This document shows, one piece after another, positions 44,591 through 57,839 of a stretch of DNA of 64,000 nucleotides. Source of the DNA: Tanypteryx hageni (lineage: Eukaryota; Arthropoda; Insecta; Odonata; Petaluridae); the NCBI GenBank assembly GCA_028673005.1, contig CM054114.1, positions 131,088,470-131,152,469 of the forward strand. The letters are read 5' to 3'. Position 1 is the first letter of the stretch. Every line of letters begins with the position of its first letter. The notes under the pieces were generated by a model that ran no database searches, was not told the origin of the DNA, and saw nothing but the letters and a program-made list of their open reading frames with translations. The position numbers and the translations under genes are program-made.

Positions 44591-44628
<38 letters not shown>

Positions 44629-44776
44629 TTCTTTCTCTTTCATTCTATAGTTATTATATATCTTAGGTTTGAAGAACTGACCTACTTCAACGATTTTTGA
44701 TATGGGGTGCGAGAACATATTTTCAGAACCAAAGGGGTGAATGCTGCAGTAAAGGTTAAGAATCGATAGTCTAATA

Positions 44777-47700
44777 CATAGATGCGTTAATTTTGCCACA
44801 AAAATACGTGTGATCAATTTAGTTTTCCGTTCGAATATATTTGTAATCTTTTATAACGCTAAATTATGAAATATTGGAACATAGAATAAATAGCCACTCA
44901 ACCGAGGTGATATTAAACCTATTAATACCAATATAAGTAATTACTGCACCACATTTAATTTGATATAATTATGAGAAAAGTAGGCATCGTAAATTACTTT
45001 TGGATCATCATGTTAATTTTGTAACTTTATTAGTATTCGGGGATACAAATCCTATGATTGCCAAGCAATGCACGCAAGCTGAGACGTGAGCAGAAAAGTA
45101 ATTTATCTTTAACTTCGTAGCGTAACCGCCTTTAAAACTATTCGCGTGCAGTCCCGAAGGCATGCGAAACCCTTGGACTTAAAAACCCCTTCGTTAATTA
45201 ATGGAGGCACTGATGACCGACAGAATGAATCATACGGGAAATTTGCATTTAAAATCATAGGAGCTTGGATCTATGCGCGTTTTCAGGAAGGACAATCGTC
45301 CCGTTGCTGAAAAACGACTCGTAGCGCTTATAGATCGCGTTCCATTTTACGAACGGGAAATAAAATTAAGTAACCGATAGCGAAAGAGGTGATCGCAGTT
45401 TCACCCGGACGACGTCGATTACTCCCTATACGAGCGAGAAAACAATGGCGCATCGAGAAACATTACCGACGCCGAGAGGGATAATGGCTGCCGGGGCTAT
45501 AATATAGAAAGAACGCGAGCTGTAAAACGCAACAAAAAACGAACAAACAAAAGAATACCTGCCGTGAAACACGTTTACGAAACATCGCTGAGGAAGATAA
45601 ACCAGCACGAAACTCCGAATTAAGTATGTATCGCTGAAAATACATAATTTTTTTTATGAATTCGACCTTTTCATTCGCGTGCAAAAGTGGTTTGCGTACC
45701 AAAATGCATCCGACGGCATTAAAAACACATTAACGCGAGGAGAAAGGATTCGGATGACCGGCTTCGACGATTTAGTGACATTTTCGCGTCGAGTCCCTCT
45801 CATTGACCTACTGCGAACTCATACTTCGCGCACGTTCATGTATACACGCTCCATGAAAGACAAAAAATATAAACGAATAAAAAACAATTCCGAATATTTC
45901 AAATCGAGTATGGAAATGCGTTTTTTTGGAGTACATATGCATATTTATGGAGACTTGGAGGGTGGGGGAGGATAAAACACATTTTCCATCATAGGACGTT
46001 ACTAATCCTATACATACATATATTCTCAGAGAAAATAACACTTTTTAGAAAGAATACTTTTCTCGCGCGCGAACTTAATACAATTCTGCGTCGAAACATA
46101 GTCACCAATCCTCTCAAATTCCAACTAAATAAGTATTCGCATCTGACTGGAATCCCACGACGAACTATAAGCAAATTTATTTTTTTTCTTAAATTGGCCT
46201 GAATATATCAATATCACTGTTCAAAAATTTCATCGTGGAAATCTTTCTTCGCCTAAAAAAATATCCTTAATTATTTATCGTCATAGTGGCTTTTGACCCA
46301 GATACGAAGCACAACGATAATGCGTATCGTCGTAGCGATTCCATTTCAATAAGTTCTACTGGGATTTTCAATGCTCGTTCCATAAAACTAATTGATGCAA
46401 TCGGCTAAACATCAGCGATGTGTTGATGTTGTTCCGAGGACTGGTTTTCGATACTCAAACATGCAATTCCATCAAAACGAATCGCTGCAATTAAAATTCT
46501 ATTTAATTATATTTATCGGCATTTAAATCAAACGAATGGCCATCCCGTTAAACCGTAAAAGGTTCAAAGAGTATCGAGAGCGTAAAATTCAAAGCTTCTA
46601 CTGCTGTTTAACAGTTTAACGGAGGAAAGAACGGCAGATTTAAAAAGAAAATTATTTCGTATGCCTCTGGGTCAATTGAGGATCAATGATAAATTTAATT
46701 CTCAATATATTACCAGTCAGACTGTTCAGAATAGGGTGGTTGGAGGTGGTGGAAGCTGAGGAAGCAGAATCGGGACAACCGGAGAAGTGCGTGATTTGTT
46801 TATATCATCGTTTTTTTGAGATATACCATAAACAAATTTTGCTCGGGTTGAATATTATACAGTTTAAAAAGTTAAAAATACCTAAAAATTCACAAAACAC
46901 GAAAAAGTATTGTCAAACAACAGACCAGGCATGGGGAATCGAAACAAATATTTAAAATACACATGTAATATAAATTGCTTAGGTCTTAGGCAACTTTACT
47001 GTCAGTGCATTATGATCCTCGAATTAAGATTATTCGAAATTTTATTAATAATAGATCACTATTAATAATTTTTATTTGTGCAATTGTTCTCTACAAAGTT
47101 GAAAATTATCTGGCCCAAAAAAATATGTCACCGTAGGCTACTGCTCTCTTTGCGGTCTTTTGAGGCGCAAGAAATTGTTACACTGTGTTGCGAGTCCGGT
47201 CTTTAGAACATCGCAGTGTTTTTTGTTCGATAATTATGAAATGCGCGTTCTCTCTACAGAAAAATTAAACGCTGCTCCGGTGAAATCTATGATCCCCTAA
47301 AAAAAGAATGCTCCTCCGAAAGAGGATAAATGTATAATTATGGATAAAGGCCACTAGTGGGGTAGATTTTCAACTCACCGCAGATAGTATCTACATACAT
47401 ATTCTGCCTTTTCCCTCTATGTCCGGTACGACGACGAACAGATCGAGAAATTAAAAATAGGAAGTTTATTTGAATTTCCCATCCTGCCAGATTAATTAAA
47501 TCCGTCGACCTTACCTGAGGCATTCAAGGAAGGCGCGCAGTATTTTTCCGGCACAGGAACACATGCGTGGAAGCGAGGTTTCTTCCGACGAATTCATTTC
47601 GTTAATTAGATGGAAAATTTCCAGGTATTCCGTTAAAAATAAAACATGATATTTTGAAGGTAGACTCGATTGATATATACGCATGCGAGTGCAGAACTAC

Positions 47701-47935
47701 GAGGGAGATAAATTTAAAACTAGCTCTCCGACTTGAGAAATTCGATTTGATTTTTTTCAATCGCTGCATAATACATTGCTTTCCATCTATCAAGAAACGA
47801 AAAGAAAAAGAAAACTGAGGAAGTATATTTAATAAGAGGCAATAACAACGGAAATCGGAGAGACACAGAAACGGAAATAAAATAGAAGAATTTGAATGAC
47901 AGAATGGGAATAAATTATTGTTTAGAATACAGTGA
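44777..47935. other. Unassigned AT-rich sequence
   Basis: No supported gene or element. Frames at 45426-45608, 45679-45975, 46686-46955 and 47602-47793 show no recognisable domain. Confidence 0.4.
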
Positions 47936-47966
47936 GGTGAGGAGGTGAGGTGAGGAGGTGAGGTGA
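47933..47966 (+). repeat. GGTGAGGTGAGGA minisatellite
   Basis: About two and a half copies of a 13-bp unit. Confidence 0.8.
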
Positions 47967-48305
47967 TAAAGAAATGCCGAGAGTTGTTTTAAATGCATAG
48001 TTTGAATGTAATTGTTTAAGCAACTGAAAATAATCTTATAAATTCACAAAATATGTACTTGTCATATCTTGTGCCTTTACCGGCCGGTACGCAGTTCCGA
48101 CACTTTAAAATCACAATTTTTAGCGTGACCTAAGTTTTAATCTCAATTTTTAGCATGGACCGCCGCTGCATCTATTCAACTCGAAACTAAAAATAAAATC
48201 GTGAATTTTGAAAGAAAGAAGACTGGTGAACGAGATCGTTCGTTGCATAAAGGAACGAAAATTCATAACAAAACACTTGTTTTCTGCTGAATTTTGTTAT
48301 TGTGT

Positions 48306-48479
<174 letters not shown>

Positions 48480-48724
48480 AGTCTCCGTATTTCTCTCGCT
48501 GAAGAAGGGCGTGTGTTGCTCGAAAGCTCCAAATTACAAGCCTTCCTCTAGAAGGGCATAGTCCCGATAAGCTTGCGTGTTTTTTGTTTTTGTGTTCGTG
48601 TGTCCAACGTGTCTCTTCGACGCCCCCAACAGCCTGCCAACTTGGTCTCCGACTTGGTAAGTGTCCGCTGGGCTTTCTTCAACACCTTGTTGCCACCATC
48701 ATCACTACCTATTCATTTCCTTAA

Positions 48725-48728
<4 letters not shown>
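48480..48728 (+). repeat. Segment with Penelope-like hairpin motif between TA tracts
   Basis: CTGAAGA (48499-48505), GGGC-loop-GCTC and GAAA (48522-48525) reproduce the CUGANGA / stem II / GAAA order found at Penelope-like element termini. No stem III, UH cleavage site or long stem I could be drawn. A (TA)n tract (48729-48783) closes the segment. Confidence 0.35.

Positions 48729-48783
<55 letters not shown>
48729..48783. repeat. (TA)n microsatellite
   Basis: Pure TA dinucleotides. Confidence 0.95.
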
Positions 48784-48785
<2 letters not shown>

Positions 48786-49085
48786 AAGTATTTTTTTATA
48801 TTTAAAGCACTGATTATATCTGATTAAATCAGGAAATCAAAAGAGGAAAAGAGTTGATATGGCACCAAGCACTATACAATTTAGCGAGATATTAAAAGTG
48901 AGTGAAAAAGGATCCCCAATTTTTAATATACAATCTGTAATTCAATCCAATCTTGGCCCAAGGTGCGACATATGTGAATAAAAAATAACAGGATTTTCAC
49001 GCAATTTAGTCAAAGCGAAAAACTATATAAAATAAAGAAAATCTGACGATCCGATTTCCCGCAACATTTTCGGTATACCGGGAAG

Positions 49086-49182
49086 TAGCATTGCAAACCG
49101 GAAAAAAAGAGAAATCGAGAGGAAATCCTAGAAAACCGGTGGGAAATTTCCGGAAAAACCGGGAAGTGAGATCAACCCTGGC
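49086..49182 (-). mobile_element. Possible hAT terminus with CCGGAAA motifs
   Basis: The right end complement reads CAGGGTTGATCTCACTTCCC and is followed by repeated CCGG(T/A)(T/A)TT and GGAAATTTCC motifs. This resembles hAT families whose ends are rich in CCCGGGAAA. The other terminus was not found. Confidence 0.35.
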
Positions 49183-49234
49183 TTATAGAGAAATGACAAA
49201 AGATGTAATGAGAGAAATCGAAAAAATTAATGAG

Positions 49235-50075
49235 CTCGAAAAAAGAATGGAGAGAGAGAGTGAAAGAAAAGGAGGGAGACAGAAAGAAAGAGGGAAACAA
49301 GAGACGGGTACTGGTCACTCCCTCGTTGAACCACCTCCTTCCGACAGAATCTTCACGTCACTCACGCCCTTTTAAAAAAAAAACCCAAACCACTTTCACC
49401 TCTCCCCAATTTAAACTTTCACCCTCCGACCACCCCCTTCGTCAAAATAAAATCCTCCATCCTCTATACCTCCCTCCCTTCTACCTCCCTTTTTTAATTC
49501 ACTGCTCTCTTCCTTGTATTAAAAAAAATATTTTTCGTGTTTTTTTCACGTATCCTGTACCAGTCGGATAGCCGTCAGGCGCAGAGCGAGAGAGAAAGAG
49601 AGGGAGGGAGGGAGATCTGAAGGCTTAAAAGGGACGCCGTGGCGAGGTGGGGCGTGGCGAGCAGGGGTGTAAAGGGAAGGGGGAGAGGGCTAAGGGGACG
49701 GTCGCGCTGGGAGGGGGTCGCAAGGGCCGAAAGAGGAGAGGACCCCTGCGGGAATTACTTGCTTATGAGCACGGCGGGGCCACTAACCCTTTTCCCACCG
49801 CCCTCTCCATGACTTCCTCCCCTTCCCCTTCTCCTCGTGATGGAAAAAATAAACCCTCATCCCTCCTCCTCCTCTTCGTCCACCCTTTCATGCCAAGATT
49901 TGGAACCGAGGTGCCAACTGCGAGGACGGTTGAAACACTAAAGAGAGATCTACCCCTTCCCTATTCCTTACTTACCCCCCTCCACCACACATACGGATTC
50001 CCTTTTTCCTCCCCCTTCCTCCCCCCTCCCCTCCCTCCTCCCCTCCCCTCCCTCCCCCCTCGATACCCCTCCCGT
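49235..50075. repeat. Alternating purine- and pyrimidine-rich block
   Basis: G/A-rich at 49235-49300 and 49580-49760 (with CG-containing GGGGCGTGGCG near 49648), C/T-rich at 49390-49500 and 49795-50075. The 258-codon plus frame at 49647-50423 crosses both and is not treated as a gene. Confidence 0.7.
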
Positions 50076-51328
50076 ATATTTTTCCCAAGGACGCAGACAA
50101 TTGCCGGCGGGTGGCGTCCTTGTACAGGTTGCGACCGAATGCTTGCCATGGCGCTCTCGGTCGAAAGGATTCTTTTCTTTTTTATTTTATTTTCCTCTTG
50201 CTTCCATGGTTTTTATTTTTGGAAAATAACTTCAATTGATACCCGCTGTTGTTTATTTTATGTGGACGGGACTCCGTCCAAAATAAGGTTTAAATATATA
50301 TTGTTTCGCTTTTACGAAGGGAAGAAAATTTTTTTGCAAAATTACAAATTCCTTGCCTTCCGAAAGCATATGACGCAAGAATATATGCTTTTGACAATTC
50401 ATCTGCATTTCGCGGTCATATAATAACGATAAATATTGCAAAATCGTTAACATATAAGATCAAAAAACATAGAAGGATATCAATCATATAAATATGTTCA
50501 AGAACAAGCAATAAGTGCTTGTCTTGAATTTTTTCAGCCGTAGGACGAGCTCAATAATTCCCTGTTAAATACGTACATGAGGCAATTTTCCCACGAATAC
50601 TTACACGAAATCAAATACGTTTAAATACGCCGCCGCAATTGACAACTAGTAGATTGTCTGTACGACAAAAGCGATGTCATCACATTTTATTTTAATATTT
50701 TTAACCAATTACAGACATCGTTAAATGAAATTGCTAAGAAAACTGTATAGACATTGTGAAGTGAACCTTAAAATTAGCTTCATTTAGAGTATAACATAAC
50801 ATATCATTAAATAAATTAAACAAAACCATTTTTTATTTGTGAAAAGATAATAAATTTCAACGCGAAGACGTCTCACTCTGTACGGACTTATATGGAGTAG
50901 GAATTATATTAAATGGCAAATTATGCGAGTTTTAATGTAGCATTTGGTTTACATTTCTCGTTTTAGAAATTTCTTTATATAATCATTGGATAGAATTACG
51001 ATTTTTCTGTCAAGATAAATTTAATTTTCCAATAGACATTCAAAAGCTCGGAATGGTATTTTAAAACCGAAGGTAAACTATGGTTCTAAACATTAATTCG
51101 CATAAAACCGATACATTACCTACTTATTCTGGGCAAATAGCTAATAATCGATTCGGGTCACACGATTAACGATTGAAGGAAGTAAGACGGGTAAAAATAC
51201 CAAAGTCAATCAAGGGTAATGGAAACCTATTCCAATCACGGCAACATCCCACATACCTCTCCAGTCAAACACTGGAATTCAGGAACGAGATACGGTCTCT
51301 TATAAATAATGAAAAGTCTGATCCGATC
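50076..51328. other. Unassigned AT-rich sequence
   Basis: Contains one diverged minus-strand copy (about 50505-50580) of the module described at 27219-27470. Nothing else is supported. Confidence 0.35.
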
Positions 51329-51336
51329 CTATATAC

Positions 51337-51588
51337 CAAGGATGGCCAAACTCACCATTGGAGCCGCATACAATAATCTTCAGAAGTTCGAGAGCCGCAC
51401 TGCAAACATTCTGTGCTCATACATTTACGAACAGTAAAAGGTAACCTGTATCCGAAGCAATTCAGATATAATGCACGCCCGTAGGCATCCCAAACACGTC
51501 TCAAGTCACACTGCGTCATTGTTGTATGTAGTTAAAAACTTGACACTTCTCTGAATGAAAATTTAAAAATTCCGCGGTTTGGCCACTC
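51337..51588. mobile_element. Non-autonomous hAT element, about 252 bp
   Basis: The left tip is CAAGGATGGCCAAACTCACC and the right tip complement GAGTGGCCAAACCGCGG. The octamer CTATATAC occurs exactly at 51329-51336 and 51589-51596. TGGCCAAAC tips relate it to the 38422-39513 family. The interior has GAGCCGC motifs and no coding capacity. The last bases of the right tip are ambiguous by up to three. Confidence 0.8.
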
Positions 51589-51679
51589 CTATATACAGTA
51601 TTATTTTGAAAACTATACTTTTCATTCATCCTTGAACGTCCCTTGATGTATTTTTTACCCTGATGGACAACATTCAAAC

Positions 51680-52132
51680 CAGGGCTCCAAAAATTCCGTG
51701 TTTAAGGTCGCCATGGCGTCTAGGATTGTCATGCTGGCGCCTAGATATCGTACATGCGTGCTGTAGTTAGGTTTTGTTTATACTGTAGTCACCTGCTGTA
51801 GTCATACTGTATTGTTGGGCTTAGCAGCAAAATATAATAGGTCTGTCGGAAGCATTCAGGTTCCAGAAAATAAGTGCAAATTTTTATTCTTGTTCGTAAA
51901 CTACATGTTTTCAGAATATCATTAGACTTTTTCAGATATATAACACCCATTTTATTATAATCTGCTACATAATGTGCATGGCTTAATTATTACAGCAGAT
52001 TCGTGTCTCAGTTATTAAATATTTATTTTTCTGAAGATAATATAAAATATCCGCCAAAATTATGTTACGTCTGCGCTGGTTTCTAGATTTTGGAGCTGGT
52101 TCCTAGATATTTAGAAAATTTGTCGAGCCCTG
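51680..52132. mobile_element. Non-autonomous hAT element, 453 bp
   Basis: Left tip CAGGGCTCCAAAAATT, right tip complement CAGGGCTCGACAAATT. Flanking octamers ATTCAAAC (51672-51679) and ATCTAAAC (52133-52140) match at 6 of 8. TCTAG-containing motifs recur near both ends. Non-coding. Confidence 0.8.
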
Positions 52133-52140
52133 ATCTAAAC

Positions 52141-53357
52141 CATGTTAGTGGTGTTGGCGATCAAATCCAACAAAAATAGGCGTTCGACGTTAGAGAACTT
52201 CTTCGCTTCAATGTATCCATGGTTACCCCTTCACCCTCTCTTCGCGCCAGAATCTATTTTCATTCTTCCTTCTCTCTCGTTTTACTCCTTCCTTCCACGC
52301 CCGACTCCGCCGTTCCCCCAAAGCGCTATTCCATCCTGGTTCTCAGTGGATCCTGCGCTGGAGCAGATTGACGTCCTTAACAAGGTTGACACGATTTAAC
52401 CTGACCGGATAAAAGGGTTTGTCCCGACTGAAAGACGTGCCACAAGTGGGTATTTTTTCAGGGTTCCTGGTGGGTGGAGGTAGAGGAGGAAAATAAAAAG
52501 GAAGTGACCGAGCCAAGAACCTCCCGGAATGCTTCCTTTCCACTCAAAATGTCCCTTAAAAGATGAGATTGAACGAGGCTACATGACGTATAATTAATAA
52601 ACTGAGTATAAAGATACTGAAGTCATAATTTAATCGTATCTATTACCTAAGGTGTGATAAATTACGTCGCCCCAATAGCAATTGAAAGTTTGCCTAATGT
52701 CGCTATCTAATTAAGCAGTTGGAGTCCAAGCGTAGGAAAGGATGGCCAATACTTTTATAAATCGAGTTAATTCATCATTCAGATTTATTTCTGACGTTTG
52801 TTTGTCACTAAAATAAAGGCGTTAATCCCAATGGAATGACGAGATAAAACACCAAGTCGATAGGCATGATATGATATCTCGGATTTTACAGAAAATAAAC
52901 CTTTTATGAAGACAATCATGCTAAATCGCCCGTGAATTTATCGATGCGATATAAAAATAGAACCATAACTCGCTTTAAACTGTATATGCGATCCTGGAAA
53001 AGACCCTGTAGAGTGAACAAGGTTAAGTACGTTTCCCAATAGGAATACATGATTTGAGCGCCGCCATGAACTCAACATGCAATAGTCATTTGTATTGTAT
53101 TCAAAATTGCTTTCTTTATCCTTTCGTATAACCTCTTGAGTAGAAATGAAACTTATAACGCTCGAAGACCGTTTAAAAAAATCGTTCCAGAACGAATCTT
53201 TCGACTCTGCGATCCGAGCTGATAGTCGGAAAGAAAACCGAGTTACACCGAAATAGTTTAGAGCAAACTGTACAATTCGAAGTATGAGTGTACAGGAAAT
53301 ATATTAGAAAACCGGTCAGTTGGTAGTTAATTACCGTAAATACCATTGTATAGTAAG
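52141..53357. other. Unassigned sequence
   Basis: No supported feature. Confidence 0.4.
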
Positions 53358-53359
53358 TA

Positions 53360-54076
53360 CAGGCGTACCCCGTTTAACGCTGGGGATACGTTCCTGAAAA
53401 CGAGAGCGCTAACTGAATCCGCGTTATTCGGGGTCATTTTTTAGTATAGTACGTATGGAGATGCGTTCCTAAAATCGTAATTTATACCTATTTTCAAAAT
53501 ATTTGTGTAGGTATAGCCGCTCTTCTCTCCGACACTCTAAAACTGTAATGTAAATAATTAATTCTAAAATGCGAAATGTATAAGATCCGCTACATATCAG
53601 AAATCCTGCAATATAATAACTGTCGCGGCTCTTTTGTCATTTTCTCACACTGTAACAGGTTCCTCACACCCTCCCCTTATAATCAGCGTCCATTGCCACA
53701 AATAGCTGTCCAATTTCGTGAGATATGTAAATAAAACCATACATTGCTCCGCAGTCTGAGAACGTGCTGTTTCTGCTGTGGTTCGTTTGATGATTTCGGC
53801 ATTTGTTTTCAGTTATTTTGACTGAAAATTGCCTGCTACATACAGAAAATGTGCAATAAAATCAAATCGTCTTGAAATTTTTAAATTAATTTTCCAATAT
53901 CGTAACACTGAAGAAATTAAAAAATGTTAAATGTGAAATTTGGTGATGATCCGGTAATTTATTCTTGAGTTAGAGCGCCCTTAAAAACGTATGGAGAAAG
54001 TAAAAATTGCTCCGAGAACAAAGAGCGTTATAACGAATCAGCGTAGTACGGGGCAGCGTTAAACGGGGTATTACTG
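53360..54076. mobile_element. pogo/Tigger-like MITE, 717 bp
   Basis: The left tip is CAGGCGTACCCCGTTTAACG and the right tip complement CAGTAATACCCCGTTTAACG, each flanked by TA. CAG-x-x-x-x-ACC-CG-TT tips with TA targets are typical of the pogo/Tigger group. Subterminal GCGTTAT motifs occur near both ends. No transposase was found inside. Confidence 0.75.
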
Positions 54077-54399
54077 TACCTATGTATAAGACGAAGGAAG
54101 GTTTTAAGCCTAAAATTCCAAGAACGTAAACGTGCGTATCCTTCCAACCTAGTACGGACGTAGACAGGAACGGATTTTTAGGACGTTAAAATACATTTCT
54201 TGTAATCAACGCACTTGAGCCCAAAAATTTCGAAAAAAAAGATCCTACCAGGCACGTGCATTTACGGGAATTACGTTTGATGCCGTTGCCGACTCCTAAT
54301 CATCAATTCTTTACATAATCCCAATAAACCTCACAGAAACTTAACACGATGGCGCGTGAAATCGCGCCTTTTTAATTACCGCCTTTTCGCGAGGAATTT

Positions 54400-57300
54400 T
54401 CGCTCCCTCCTTATTCCATTCTCTTTCTCCAATTTATATTTCCCGAAAATTTTTCCTTTTCATCAAACTGCATCCATCACTTTTACCGCCAACAGTTCAT
54501 TATCTCCTCTCTCTCTCTCTCGGGCTCTTAATCTCTCCTTCATATTCGGTGCAAAGCTCCTGTAAATAATCTCCTCCAAACCGATCTTGACAACCCTTTC
54601 ACTCAAGCTCTCTTTACTCGCAAAAATCTCTCTCTCCCTCTCTCTCGTTTTGAATTATGAAAAAGGAAGGAAGGCCCACAGCGGTAGGAGGGTGAGAAAA
54701 GAAGAAGAGCGGAGGATAAGGGAAGGAGAGCGGAGGATAAGGGAAGGAGAGCGGAGGATAAGAGAAGGAGAGCGGAGGATAAGGGAAGGAGAGGGAGGTG
54801 GGAGGGGGCGTCGAAGTGGACATCGGAATGGAGAGAAAGAGTGGGAGAGAGTGACGAAAACAGAGAGAGAAAGAGAGGATAAGAAAGGAAAATATTAGGA
54901 CCGGAGAAAAACTCGAGGGGGATAAAGAGAGCGGGAGAATATCAAGAGAAAGCGAGATGAAAGACAATTAAGGGAGGAGAAAGTCGAGTCGGGAGGCAGG
55001 ATGAAATAGCCCTAGAAGTGTCGACGGGATGGTGAGATTAAAATAATAAGTAGTCGTCTTTGACACAGCAATCCTCCTAGAACTAAGGGGGAGGCAAAGC
55101 TCTTCCATTGCAATAACGAGTAAATTTTAATATGATAACAATAAATCTCATGAAACTCCTATCTTCGGCGACATACGAAAAATTACTGAGGGAGGAAAAG
55201 TGTGCAGAAATTCGCGTTAACCATTTCAGTCACCATGTAAGTTTTTATGGACCTTATATTACAGCATTGTAATACCTTCCAACAAACACTGCCGACACGA
55301 TAATGGATAGGAAAGATATTTGGAAGTGACCTAAACATTAAGTAAAGGAATGACTGCAGTATTAAGATTTTCTCTGCAGTTCCAAAAAAAAACCTTTTAT
55401 TCCTCCGATACAATTCGTGACGGAACGATTAAAACGAAAAGCATTTTTGTATTATATCTTCGATAACATTTATAATAGCATCATTCGTAAGCCGGTCTTG
55501 CAAAAGGAGTGGTTGAATTGTCCGGCTCCAGATGCTCAAATTCCGCCTACGGCATGCAAGCATGTGCTCGTATTTTACATCGTTGAAACACCTATCGCAA
55601 AAAGGCTGTTAAGTGCTGTTCATAAGTTACTTAAAATAAATAAATATATACCAATGAAATCAGATCTAATTTTCCGGCAATATGAACAATCCCAAAATCT
55701 TCCACTATTTATAGACAAATGGAAAACCGTGTAACATCTTTTAAAAAAACGGCCAACAAGTTGAAAGTTTCTAAAGAGGACAATGGAGGATTCTGAGAAT
55801 AATATAATTTACAAACCAAACAGCGAATAGAAACTGCGAGACAGGCTGATTAAAAACGCACTCTTATGGAAACTAATACTAATAAGACAGGATCTCATAA
55901 ATAGGGCAACGGAGACTTCATTGACCATGAGTAATGACTGGAAAATTAGCGAGTCGAATTTAAAGATAAATGGTGAAAGAGGATATGAAGTTTGACGGAG
56001 ACAGGGAATAAAATCAAAATAAAGGGTCAGAGAGAGTGAAAAAGAGGGAATAGCGAGAAATCTGCAGATAAGGCGTGAGAGAGAAATAATGAGTGACGGG
56101 AATGTATTCGGGAGAGAATTGTCTTCCTCTCGCCAACCCATTCGAAGAAAGAAGCAGAGGAAAAAGAAAGGAGAAACAGGAGAGAAAGTAGAATGGCAGC
56201 GGATCGAGAAAAGTGCGAGGAGAGAGTTGAAGAAATAAAAGAGGAAGGAGATGAAGTGAAGACAGGTATGGAAGAAGACTTATTTTTTAGAATCGGCTTC
56301 TGGCGAATCACCACTGAAGACCTCTTTATTGGGCTTGATTTTTCAAGTTTTGATTCTAAAGTGCTTATTCTGGAATAATAATGGGTTAACAAGAAACAAA
56401 GAGATTACTGATAATGTAGAATTATGAATTAGGGCAGCAAGTTAAAAATTATTTTTTATAATTCAAGCAACAAAAATGTACATAAAAACGTGAAAGGTGG
56501 TCGCAAATAATATTAAATCCGCTAATCAAAGGAAATGCTGTCATGGAATATCATAGGCTTAAATTTTTCCTTCCATTTTATGGTGACAAATACTAAAAGA
56601 AAAATGCCTAAAAATACTAACCCCTCCAGACCTGAATCATATTTTGCATTATCATTTAACCTCGAATATAATTTACTTTATCCTGCGTGACTTCGTGGAA
56701 GTTTCATATTATTTCATTATTTATTATTATTATTTCATTATGAATAATATTTAGCTTCGATGCATTGGTTAACAATCAGCCTATCCAGTCGTGATTTGAA
56801 GCATATACCACGCCAAGTCATACAGAGACAAAGTATTTAAAAGATAATTCGGAACATGCCTTCAAAGAAACAAACTTTTAATGCCACGCGACTTCGCAAG
56901 GTCTGAAAGCAATAAAGTCGTATAAAAACAAGGGAAAGAAGAGCGAAGGAGAAAAATAGAAGATAGCGCTATGAGTAGAGAAAGAAGAGGGGCTAGAGCG
57001 AGGGAAAAGTAAAGGAGAAATTGAAGAGGACATAAAAATAGATAGACCGACGGGGAAGAAGGCGAGAGTGAATAGTATAAAAGAAAAGGTACGAAAATTA
57101 CGACACAGAAAGGCGAAAATAGAAGGTGAGGGAAATATAGGCAAGAGGACGAGAAGAAGCATGGGAAGAAAGAGGACCAGATAGTATAAGAAAGTGGGTG
57201 TAAGGGTTGGAGAGGTTAAGAGGGGAAAGGGACAAGTGAGGAGGAAGGACCGCAGTGTCTCTCTTCAGTTGGCCTGACCTTGCGCCGCGGAGAAAGGGGA

Positions 57301-57540
57301 TTCCGGAGACTTGAGATTCTGCGGACGGGAGAGAGTGAGAGGAAAGGATGCGGCTCGTGACGCATTTCCGCCGCTCCGTGACTACAGACTGAAAGTGAGT
57401 TAAAGAGAGATCGGGAGAAGTGGGAGATATAGGAACGGAGAAAGAGAGAGGGAGGGAGGGAGGGAGAAAAGGGCTGGAGAGGGTGTGGGTAGGGAGCGAG
57501 CTTGTGTGTGGGAGACAGAGAGCACGGGGAAAGGAACGTT
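54400..57540. repeat. Pyrimidine-rich then mostly purine-rich region
   Basis: C/T-rich with (CT)n at about 54400-54640, G/A-rich at 54660-54990, 55980-56270 and 56930-57540, including (GGGA)n near 57448-57465. Between them is unassigned AT-rich sequence (about 55000-55980 and 56390-56900). Minus-strand Ser/Leu/Pro-rich frames across the purine tracts are compositional. Confidence 0.65.
54709..54792 (+). repeat. 21-bp minisatellite, four copies
   Basis: The unit GCGGAGGATAAGGGAAGGAG plus A repeats four times with one substitution. Because 21 is a multiple of three it keeps a frame open as RRIREGE repeats. Confidence 0.9.
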
Positions 57541-57839
57541 TTAAGCGTAAAAAATACAGCTTTTCGCTCCAAATTGATAATCTCGTGGTTGTTTTGCGAC
57601 GAGAAAGCGAGATATTGTACATGGCTTTGACGCGCAGACGAGCTCCAATAAAAAAAATCGGTACAATATACATTGCGCAAACTTTCTCATATGCTAGGAA
57701 TGCATCTGGTCCCGCTACACTCCTTGATTGGAAGAGACTCCCACTGCTACAGAAACAGCAAAACCAAGGAAAATGTCATCTGCTCGTAAATGGTATTACC
57801 TAATTTGTATGAAAATCAAACTTGATAAATTACACTGTA

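Noticed and set aside
49647..50423. 258-codon plus frame
   Set aside because: Begins in a purine tract, crosses a pyrimidine tract and ends in AT-rich DNA; no recognisable domain or consistent codon usage.
55417..55734. 105-codon plus frame starting MTERLKRKAF
   Set aside because: Plausible composition but no family recognised and no supporting context.
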